NCBI RefSeq assembly: GCF_017254865.1
Contig: NZ_JAFKCV010000004.1
Location: forward strand, 372,001 to 436,000
Direction: 5' to 3'
DNA: 64,000 bases
Origin: Bowmanella dokdonensis
GTDB lineage: Bacteria; Pseudomonadota; Gammaproteobacteria; Enterobacterales; Alteromonadaceae
Of this stretch, positions 57,779-64,000 are shown piece by piece. Under the pieces are notes generated by a model. The model was not told where the DNA came from and did no database searches. It saw nothing but the letters and a program-made list of their open reading frames with translations. A program made the translations under genes and the position numbers. Position 1 is the stretch's first letter. Each line of letters starts with the position of its first letter.

Positions 57779-58879
57779 ATGTTGTTACATTTTCTTCGTA
57801 ACCTGCCATCATGGCGGTTCTGGGTGATTGGCCTGGTCATCTGGTTATTGATGAACAGTTATTCGGCCGATCTGGCCTACCGCAGCTATATCAGAGCCGG
57901 AAGGGAGATGGAGTGGACCACCATGTGGCTTTACTACTCAGGCTGGTGGATGCCCTGGGCAGTGATCAGTCCGTTGATCGTGGCGGGGACCCGGATCATC
58001 CCGCTGGACATGCAGCGATGGAAACTGACGGTATTGAAATTGGTCATCATGACGGCGGTGTCCTTTCTGGGCTTTCTCCTATTGGCGGTGCCTCTGGTGG
58101 CTTCCTTTGAATTAGGTGGTGCCGGTCTGGAAAAGCTTCAGGAAGCACTTCTTATCATGGTCAAGCGCGGAGCATGGCATATGGACTTTCTCGTCTATGT
58201 GGCGGTGGTCTCCGTGGGATACATCACACAATTTTATGAAAAAGCAAGAAAGGAAGAAGCCAGGAGCGAGAGTCTGTTACGTCAATTGATGCAGTTGGAG
58301 CTGCAATCACTCAAATCCCAGCTAAACCCGCATTTTTTGTTCAATACCCTGAATACCGTTGCCAGTCTTATTCGCCTGGACAAGAAAGACCAGGCAGTCA
58401 AGGCGTTGAGTGAGCTTAGTCTGATGCTGAGAAAAGTGCTTGAAAATCAAAGCAATCAGTTAATCAACCTGGCCCAGGAGATGGACTTCATCAACAGTTA
58501 CCTGACCATCCAGAAGATGCGTTTTGATAAGAAACTGCAAACCCGTGTGGAGGTGGAACCAGCTTGCCTGCGAGAAGAAGTTCCCTTCATGCTGCTGCAG
58601 CCTTTAGTGGAAAATGCGGTGCAACACGGCTCACAACTGGAGAGCGACCAGAATCTGCTCGATCTGCGCGTCAGTTGCAGTCCCGGTAAGCTACATATCA
58701 GGCTGATCAATAAAGTGCCTGAACAGGATGAGCATCATGGCTTTGGCATTGGCCTGAAGAACTGCCGGGAAAGGCTGCAAAAACTGTATGGCCGGGAGTT
58801 TGAGCTGACGCTGTCAAAGCTGGACAGCGGATACTTTGAAACCTATGTGATGATACCTACAGGAGGGGACGATGATTAA
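57779..58879 (+). CDS. LytS-like sensor histidine kinase
   Basis: A 366-residue membrane kinase. There are four hydrophobic segments in the first 150 residues, then a coiled linker and the His_kinase domain with the phosphoacceptor His185 in LKSQLNPHFLFNTLN. The ATPase part has LLQPLVENAVQHG (N box) and HGFGIGLKNCRERLQ (G box). No extracytoplasmic sensor domain is evident, so it may sense the membrane or a partner protein. The ATG at 57779 has AGGA 6 nt upstream. Its end overlaps the response regulator gene by 8 nt. Confidence 0.93.
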   Translation: MLLHFLRNLPSWRFWVIGLVIWLLMNSYSADLAYRSYIRAGREMEWTTMWLYYSGWWMPWAVISPLIVAGTRIIPLDMQRWKLTVLKLVIMTAVSFLGFLLLAVPLVASFELGGAGLEKLQEALLIMVKRGAWHMDFLVYVAVVSVGYITQFYEKARKEEARSESLLRQLMQLELQSLKSQLNPHFLFNTLNTVASLIRLDKKDQAVKALSELSLMLRKVLENQSNQLINLAQEMDFINSYLTIQKMRFDKKLQTRVEVEPACLREEVPFMLLQPLVENAVQHGSQLESDQNLLDLRVSCSPGKLHIRLINKVPEQDEHHGFGIGLKNCRERLQKLYGREFELTLSKLDSGYFETYVMIPTGGDDD

Positions 58880-59627
58880 GGTACTGGTGGCGGACGATGA
58901 GACCCTGGCCAGGCAAACCATCCAGTTGCTTCTGAAAGATCAGAAAGACATCACTACAGTGCTGGAGGCCGCCGATGGCAATCAGGCCCTGAAGCTGTTT
59001 GAAAAGGAACAACCACAACTGGTGTTTCTGGATATCCAGATGCCGGGACTGACGGGCATTCAATTGGCAGAGCGGATAGGAGATAAGTGCATGGTGGTAT
59101 TTGTCACCGCCTATGACCAATATGCCATTACGGCCTTCGAGCTCAATGCCATCGATTATCTGCTTAAACCCTATGATGATGAGCGGTTCTACGCAGCCCT
59201 GAACAGGGCGAAGGAAAAGCTTAAGGAGCAGGCATTTGGCGACTATCGGCAGGTAGGGCAGTTGATCCGTCATATGATGGATGAGCGGCACCGTCAGTAC
59301 AAAACTCGCCTGGTAGTCAAAGATCCGGGCCGGATACGCCTGGTGGATGTAGACAAGGTTGAGTATATCCTGGGGGCCGGTAACTATGCAGAGGTGCATC
59401 TGTTCGACGGTAAGTCCGTTCTGCACAGGGAGACCCTGACTACCCTGGAAAGCCAACTGGATCCTTCAGTATTCGTCCGGATACATCGTTCGTCCATTGT
59501 CAGGAGCAGCAGTATTGCAGAACTCAGGCCCAACGAAAAAGGCGACTACAGCGTACTGCTGAAAAACGGCCAGGAACTGACCCTTTCCAGGCGCAACAAA
59601 CATAAACTCGGTGATTTGCTGGGCTGA
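58872..59627 (+). CDS. LytTR-family response regulator
   Basis: A 251-residue regulator. Receiver domain at residues 1-120, with acidic pocket Asp8/Asp9, phosphoacceptor Asp54 (LVFLDIQMPGL) and switch Lys in IDYLLKPYDD. The C-terminal LytTR DNA-binding domain runs from about 145 (RLVVKDPGRIRLVDVDKVEYI in parts, HRETLTTLESQL, FVRIHRSSIVR). It is translated with the kinase through an 8-nt overlap. Divergence from the large TonB receptor gene makes that gene a plausible target (inference). Confidence 0.94.
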   Translation: MIKVLVADDETLARQTIQLLLKDQKDITTVLEAADGNQALKLFEKEQPQLVFLDIQMPGLTGIQLAERIGDKCMVVFVTAYDQYAITAFELNAIDYLLKPYDDERFYAALNRAKEKLKEQAFGDYRQVGQLIRHMMDERHRQYKTRLVVKDPGRIRLVDVDKVEYILGAGNYAEVHLFDGKSVLHRETLTTLESQLDPSVFVRIHRSSIVRSSSIAELRPNEKGDYSVLLKNGQELTLSRRNKHKLGDLLG

Positions 59628-59689
59628 AGGGTTCCAACTCCTGACCGAAAGACTATATTGATAAATCCAATAACAACAGGGAAACCAAC

Positions 59690-60535
59690 ATGCGCTTTTT
59701 CATCTTACTGTGCTTTTTCACTACCTCTTTGCTGGCAGATGACAGGTTTGCCAACGTCAAGATTGAGCGACAACACCTGGGCGACTCGGTTTACATGCTG
59801 ACCGGTGCGGGGGGCAATATCGGCGTGTCGGCAGGCAAAGACGGGGTGCTCATTATCGACGACCAGTTTGAGCCCCTGGCAGAGAAAATTGCCGCCAGCC
59901 TGGCAGATGTAAGCCAGTCTGATGTCAAATATATAGTGAACACCCACTATCATGGGGATCATACGGGCAGCAATGCCTGGTTCAAACAACATCACCACGC
60001 CACTATTTTCGCCCATGACAATGTGCGCTACCGGCTGGCGGACAAGGAAGATCATAAACCCGCCGCCCTGCCGGTAGTGACTTATAAGGACGGTATCAAA
60101 TTCCACTTCAACGACGAAACCGTCAAGGTCATGCATCTGCCAGCCGGCCACACTGATGGCGACAGCGTAGTGTGGTTTAACAATGCCAATGTTTTGCATA
60201 CAGGGGACTTGTTCTTTGAAGGCCGTTTTCCTTACATCGACCTGGAAGGCGGCGGTTCGGTAGCGGGTTATATGAACAACGTTCAGCGACTGATCAGTAT
60301 GTTGGATGAAAACTCACAGATTGTCCCGGGCCATGGCAAGTTGTCCGGCAAAGCTGACTATCAGAAATTTCTCGCCATGATTGAGGAAACCGCAGCTTTT
60401 GTGAAAGAACGCAAGGACGCTGGTATCGCCCTGGATCAGATAGTCAAGGACGGTCTGGAAGATAAATGGCAGGACTGGAGCTGGGAGTTTATTACCGAGG
60501 AGCGCTGGATTAAGACCCTTTACGAAGGACAGTAA
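59690..60535 (+). CDS. secreted MBL-fold metallo-hydrolase
   Basis: A 281-residue metallo-beta-lactamase-fold protein with a short signal peptide (FFILLCFFTTSLLADD). The zinc motif HxHxDH is His86, His88, Asp90, His91 (NTHYHGDHTGSN). Further ligands lie in PAGHTDGDSVVWF, HTGDLFFEGRFP and VPGHGKLSG. It resembles subclass B2/B3-like periplasmic hydrolases of unknown substrate; many act on metabolites rather than antibiotics, and no resistance role should be assumed. It starts 62 bp after the response regulator. Confidence 0.9.
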   Translation: MRFFILLCFFTTSLLADDRFANVKIERQHLGDSVYMLTGAGGNIGVSAGKDGVLIIDDQFEPLAEKIAASLADVSQSDVKYIVNTHYHGDHTGSNAWFKQHHHATIFAHDNVRYRLADKEDHKPAALPVVTYKDGIKFHFNDETVKVMHLPAGHTDGDSVVWFNNANVLHTGDLFFEGRFPYIDLEGGGSVAGYMNNVQRLISMLDENSQIVPGHGKLSGKADYQKFLAMIEETAAFVKERKDAGIALDQIVKDGLEDKWQDWSWEFITEERWIKTLYEGQ

Positions 60536-60573
60536 AGGCTTGGCGCCCGGTTATCCACCTGATGTGTGGATTT

Positions 60574-60603
60574 AGTGGCAGGGCGAGACCTGCCACTGAT
60601 TTT
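60574..60603. terminator. hairpin between MBL hydrolase and amidohydrolase genes
   Basis: Perfect 9-bp stem AGTGGCAGG / CCTGCCACT with loop GCGAGA, followed by GATTTTC. It lies between convergent genes, and the T-run is short. Confidence 0.7.
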
Positions 60604-62249
60604 CAGCGCTTCTGATCACCCGCTACCCAGGTTTGCAGCACTTTAGTCTGCCATATCTGCCCGGCGGGAATATTGAAGATATCCCGATCGATAAGGATAA
60701 AATCCGCCCACTTACCGGGTTCCAGATTGCCCAGAATCTTTTCCTGGTGCGCCGCATAAGCCGCATCCAGAGTGAAGGCTCGCAACGCCTGCTCCAGAGT
60801 CAGTTTCTGCTCTGGTTGCCAGCCGCCGGGAGGTTCGCCCTCGTGATCCTGGCGGGTCACCGCAGCGTGCAGGCCGTGGAAGGGATTTGCCAGTTCCACC
60901 GGGAAATCGGACCCGGCGGCAAGCACAGTGCCTTGGTCAATAAAGCGTTTCCAGGCATAGGCGCCTTCCAAACGCTTTTTCCCAATGCGGTCTTCGGCCA
61001 TATTCTTATCACTGGTGGCATGGACTGGTTGCATGGAGGCGATGATATCCAACTCCTTGAAGCGGGGGATATCATCGGTTGAAACCACCTGCGCATGCTC
61101 TATTCGATGACGAAGTGAGCGGCCACCCACCTGCTCATAAGCTTTGGCATAGTGATCCAGCGCCAAACGGTTGGACTTGTCACCGATAGCATGAAAATTA
61201 AGCTGAAAGCCATGTTTCAGCACGGTACGAAAGAGTTCAGGCAGATCCTGCTCTGCCGTGACCAGCAGACCCTTGTTGTCCTGATCATCTGAATAGGGCG
61301 CCAGCATCGCCGCTCCACGACTGCCTAGGGCGCCATCTCCATAGGCCTTAACGCTCTGAATCCAGAGAAAATCTTTCTTATCCCGCCTTGGTCCCTTTTC
61401 CAGCATTTGTATCAGCTTGGGATCGGAGGCGGCGATCATGGCATAGATGCGGATATTCAACGTCTGCTGCTCGGCCTGCTGCAGGTAGAAATGGTAGGTC
61501 TGGTGGTCAATACCGGCATCATGCATGCTGGTGATACCCTGTTCCAGCAAGTGACTGGAGGCCTCGTTCAGGGCTCTTTGCATGCTTGCTGAATCTGTTT
61601 CTGGCAGATGATCAGCCACCAACCCCATGGCATTGTCGATCAGGACGCCTGTGGGGTTTCCTTCTTTATCTCGTAAAATCTGTCCGCCGGGCGGGTCAAG
61701 GGTGTCTTTGCCTATTCCGGCGATGGCCAGCGCCTTGCTGTTGACCCAGGCGGCATGGCCGTCGATCCGTTCCAGCCACACGGGCGTATCGGGCAGGAAT
61801 TCATCCAGTTGACGGGCGGATGGATACTGCTTGTCATGCCATAGCACCTGATTCCAGCCCCGGCCAATGATCCACTCTAATTGAGGATTTCTGGCGGCAT
61901 AGTCATTGACCTTTTGCACCGACTCCCTGGCACTGGTCAGGCCGCGCAGATCCACCTGGAGCAGGTTCTGGCCCAGCCCCAGGAGGTGCCCATGGGCATC
62001 GATAAGGCCGGGTAGCAGGGTCTTGCCTTCCCCGTCCACCACCCAGGCGCCGGGATACTGACCGATCAGGGTCTTGTCACCGGTTGCCAGGACCTTGCCG
62101 TTCTCAAATGCCAGGGTGGAAAAGCTCTGCAAACCTTGTTCCGGAAGGATGTGGTACCCCTGTATGTTGGTCACCAGGGTTGGCTGTGCCGCCAGATCTA
62201 CGCAAACGGCAAATAGTGTTGCGGTGAATATCTTAAGCCTTGATTTCAT
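60603..62249 (-). CDS. YtcJ-like metal-dependent amidohydrolase, secreted
   Basis: A 548-residue amidohydrolase-3 family protein with a signal peptide (IFTATLFAVCVDLAAQ). The metal motif HxH is in PGLIDAHGHLLGLG. Later ligands lie in LNFHAIGDKSNRLALDHY, RIEHAQVVS and AAGSDFPVE; the C-terminal composite beta-sandwich has GKWADFILIDRD. It is typical of YtcJ-type enzymes of unknown substrate. AAGGAAAAC precedes the ATG. A MITE-like element ends 18 bp before the ATG, just upstream of this ribosome site, so transcription must begin in or beyond the element. Confidence 0.92.
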   Translation of the reverse strand: MKSRLKIFTATLFAVCVDLAAQPTLVTNIQGYHILPEQGLQSFSTLAFENGKVLATGDKTLIGQYPGAWVVDGEGKTLLPGLIDAHGHLLGLGQNLLQVDLRGLTSARESVQKVNDYAARNPQLEWIIGRGWNQVLWHDKQYPSARQLDEFLPDTPVWLERIDGHAAWVNSKALAIAGIGKDTLDPPGGQILRDKEGNPTGVLIDNAMGLVADHLPETDSASMQRALNEASSHLLEQGITSMHDAGIDHQTYHFYLQQAEQQTLNIRIYAMIAASDPKLIQMLEKGPRRDKKDFLWIQSVKAYGDGALGSRGAAMLAPYSDDQDNKGLLVTAEQDLPELFRTVLKHGFQLNFHAIGDKSNRLALDHYAKAYEQVGGRSLRHRIEHAQVVSTDDIPRFKELDIIASMQPVHATSDKNMAEDRIGKKRLEGAYAWKRFIDQGTVLAAGSDFPVELANPFHGLHAAVTRQDHEGEPPGGWQPEQKLTLEQALRAFTLDAAYAAHQEKILGNLEPGKWADFILIDRDIFNIPAGQIWQTKVLQTWVAGDQKR

Positions 62250-62267
62250 GATGTTTTCCTTATGTTA

Positions 62268-62674
62268 GGGCGTGTTTATCTTTCATATTGGCCTCTGTTG
62301 AGAGCGAAAAACTCCTCAATCAGGGCGCGAGTAACGCCGTTTAGCCGTCTAAACAAGTTGAGAGCAACGCAGAGTGAGGGTTTTTAGCCTCAACCCGTCG
62401 GGCTGGGGCCATTTTTACTCGTATCATCCCTGATACTTGCCGACAAGCGGCCAGCCAAGCTGTTAAAAAATGCTCCGGGCATTTTTTTCCGTCCAGCAGC
62501 GTGATATTAAATATGTCCCTATATTTCACCGCTTCGCGGCCAGCTTCGCTGTTCCAATGGGTTCCATTCCCATTGGTCAGTCGCTTGTTTAGGCCCACTA
62601 AACCGCACTCCTTCTTCCCTGCCGGGCAAAAAATGGCCTCCAGCAGAGCGTTAATATGAAAGATAAACACGCCC
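62268..62674 (-). mobile_element. MITE-like element, long copy (407 bp)
   Basis: It is bounded by 22-bp perfect inverted repeats beginning GGGCGTGTTTATCTTTC and flanked by TA on both sides. It is related to the 265-bp element at 16967-17231 but in the opposite orientation. It carries two extra blocks, about 70 bp each. One is flanked by CATTTTT direct repeats (62410 and 62480), the other includes an inverted repeat CCAATGGG / CCCATTGG. Internal hairpins include AAAAAATGC / GCATTTTTT and GTATCA / TGATAC. No transposase gene is present. An open frame of 109 codons on the minus strand has no ribosome site and is shared only in part with the other copy. Confidence 0.85.
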
Positions 62675-62703
62675 TAGAGGAGATGTTGTAACACGAAGCA
62701 ACG

Positions 62704-62733
62704 GATAAAAGAACGGCAGCCTGACGCTGCCGT
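62704..62733 (-). terminator. terminator of the alpha-E / ATP-grasp operon
   Basis: Read on the minus strand: stem ACGGCAGC / GCTGCCGT with loop GTCAG, followed by TCTTTT. It lies 24 bp after the alpha-E stop and upstream of the long MITE. Confidence 0.82.
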
Positions 62734-62756
62734 GACGGTTTTTAACGCGTTGATAC

Positions 62757-63677
62757 TCAATGCAGAAAATACTGCTCTGCCAATTGCTGGTGGATATCGG
62801 CCAGATCGATCTGCAATTCATCAATATAATCATGCAGGGCACTGCCCTTGAGTTGCGTGACTTCTTGATTGGCAAGTTCATCGATGCTGTGCTCGATGCG
62901 CTCTACCATCTGTGTGTTGTTGGGCAGGTCCTGATTGAGGCGTTTGAGCTGCTTCAGGCAGAAGGTGACCGAGCGGGGGAAGGTTTCGCTTTTCAGCATA
63001 AATTGCAACACATCCTCTGCCTTTACCCGCACGCCCATCTGCTGTCGATACATCTGGTATGCACTCAGTGAACGCAGCACGCTGATCCACTGGATGTTCT
63101 CAAAGGGTGCCCCATCAGGTGAGTCGATGAGGGTAGCAGAACGCACATCGATGATACGGCTGGTCATATCCGCCCGTTCCAGCAAAGAGCCAAAGCGGAT
63201 AAAGGTATAGCCCTGATCATGGTTGATGGTGGCATCCAGGGCGCCAAAAATCATGTGCACTGATTCCACTACGTGCTTGAGGAATACAAAGCGTCCCCGT
63301 TTGCTCAGACATTCGTGGGGATTTTCCTTTACATAGTGATACAGGCTGTTTACCGCTTCCCATACCTGCCTTGGCATCACCTCCCTGACGGTACGGGTGT
63401 TGTCCCTGGCATACAGCAGTGAGTTGAGGATAGAGGAAGGATTGCGACCGTCTACCGTGAGAAATTTGATCACATGCTTTTCCGGGAATTCCTCATGCAA
63501 TTCCTCATAGAGCTCCCGGTGGCCGATAATATCCACCAGCGGCTCCCACCCCGGGGAGACGCCGCGGGGCAGATCCATCAACAGGAGATTGTTGACATTC
63601 ACCAGGCGGGCGACATTTTCCGCCCGTTCCACATAGCGGGCGGTCCAGTACAAGGTTTCTGCTACTCGGGATAACAT
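62757..63677 (-). CDS. alpha-E domain protein
   Basis: A 306-residue, mostly helical protein of the alpha-E (DUF403) family. The N-terminus has the family signature SRVAETLYWTARYVERAENVARL in parts; further conserved features are ARDNTRTVREVM, GRFVFLKHVVESVH and FIRFGSLLERADMTSRIIDVR. These proteins accompany circularly permuted ATP-grasp enzymes in conserved operons predicted to make or modify peptides. The ATG at 63677 has GGAGGG upstream. It starts 1 bp after the ATP-grasp stop. The biochemical role is unproven. Confidence 0.9.
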   Translation of the reverse strand: MLSRVAETLYWTARYVERAENVARLVNVNNLLLMDLPRGVSPGWEPLVDIIGHRELYEELHEEFPEKHVIKFLTVDGRNPSSILNSLLYARDNTRTVREVMPRQVWEAVNSLYHYVKENPHECLSKRGRFVFLKHVVESVHMIFGALDATINHDQGYTFIRFGSLLERADMTSRIIDVRSATLIDSPDGAPFENIQWISVLRSLSAYQMYRQQMGVRVKAEDVLQFMLKSETFPRSVTFCLKQLKRLNQDLPNNTQMVERIEHSIDELANQEVTQLKGSALHDYIDELQIDLADIHQQLAEQYFLH

Positions 63678-63678
63678 A

Positions 63679-64000
63679 TCAGCGTCCCTCCTCTTCAACA
63701 ATCCAGGTATCCTTACTGCCCCCTCCCTGAGAGGAATTCACCACCAGTGAACCCTTAACCAGGGCCACCCGTGTCAGGCCGCCGGTGGTCACATGGGTTT
63801 GATGTCCACTGGAGAGGATAAACGGCCGCAGGTCCACGTGTCGGCCTTCTATGCTGTTGCCGTCCAGGGTGGGCACGGTAGACAGGCTTAAGGTCGGCTG
63901 GGCGATAAAATTCCGAGGATCGGCCTTGATCCGTTCAATACATTCCTGTTGCTGCTTCTTCGTCGAGCGGGGGCCTATCAGCAGGCCGTAACCGCCAGAT
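63679..64000 (-). CDS. circularly permuted ATP-grasp protein, C-terminal end
   Basis: Partial gene: only the last 106 codons are in the window and the rest lies beyond base 64000. Visible text includes [35 protein letters not shown], the conserved [11 protein letters not shown] and the C-terminal [21 protein letters not shown] followed by [10 protein letters not shown]. This is the ending of DUF404/DUF407 circularly permuted ATP-grasp proteins, predicted ligases that form amide bonds. Immediately followed by the alpha-E gene, the usual partner. Confidence 0.88.
   Translation of the reverse strand, partial: SGGYGLLIGPRSTKKQQQECIERIKADPRNFIAQPTLSLSTVPTLDGNSIEGRHVDLRPFILSSGHQTHVTTGGLTRVALVKGSLVVNSSQGGGSKDTWIVEEEGR

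Noticed and set aside
59690-60535. Possible beta-lactam resistance role of the MBL-fold protein
   Set aside because: The HxHxDH motif alone defines the fold, not the substrate; nothing here points to lactam hydrolysis.
62341-62670. 109-codon minus-strand open frame inside the long MITE
   Set aside because: It starts within the inverted repeat, has no ribosome site, and the short copy disrupts it; the shared peptide reflects shared DNA.

Overview
The window looks like chromosome of a marine-type gammaproteobacterium of the order Alteromonadales (Alteromonadaceae-like). The grounds are gene content and order: a complete Na+-translocating NADH:quinone reductase operon (nqrABCDEF followed by apbE and nqrM), an Oar-like TonB receptor with an N-terminal carboxypeptidase-type domain, a FabV enoyl-ACP reductase, divergent argR/mdh, ispB next to rplU-rpmA-obgE, and the enterobacterial-type block djlA / lptD-surA-pdxA-rsmA-apaG-apaH. 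This placement is inferred from gene content only. I saw no rRNA, tRNA, CRISPR array, prophage or complete insertion sequence.

Layout. 1-9 kb: the 3' end of a gamma-glutamyltransferase gene and a DyP-type peroxidase on the + strand. They face a minus-strand series of udk-nupC (nucleoside uptake and salvage), a 2-oxoglutarate/Fe(II) oxygenase and a secreted PafA-like phosphatase. An unusual overlapping pair follows, a membrane-tethered PhnD-like binding protein and a two-TM protein. 9-19 kb: Oar-like TonB receptor, secreted EEP-fold hydrolase, argR/mdh, a Tat-exported amidohydrolase, a small transposon-like element, and a carbamate kinase/isochorismatase-hydrolase pair. 19-35 kb: housekeeping genes (ispB, rplU, rpmA, obgE, folA, a chemoreceptor, the lptD-apaH operon, djlA, a periplasmic cyclophilin, rlmG, an AlkB-like oxygenase). 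35-41 kb: bolA, a complete TRAP transporter whose binding protein resembles the 2-oxoacid-binding TakP, a 58-residue Pmp3/YqaE-like membrane protein, and fabV. 40-48 kb: the nqr operon with its maturation genes. 48-54 kb: a second chemoreceptor, SOS-type dinB, an M17 aminopeptidase operon and a methyltransferase. 54-64 kb: a large TonB receptor, a LytS/LytTR two-component pair, an MBL hydrolase, a YtcJ-like amidohydrolase with a second transposon-like element just upstream, and an alpha-E / circularly permuted ATP-grasp operon that leaves the window.

How the parts connect: Nqr makes the sodium gradient; ApbE attaches its covalent FMN and NqrM supplies iron. lptD, surA and djlA/ppiA serve outer-membrane assembly, on which the two TonB receptors depend. 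udk+nupC and the TRAP system bring in carbon. The points most worth a second look are a pair of related MITE-like elements (265 and 407 bp), one of which sits 18 bp from a start codon; the binding-protein/membrane-protein pair at 7-8.8 kb; the carbamate kinase pair with no other arginine-deiminase genes; a Tat amidohydrolase whose first metal-binding His is Gln; a DyP peroxidase whose catalytic Asp is Glu; and a 13-bp inverted repeat just upstream of nqrA.
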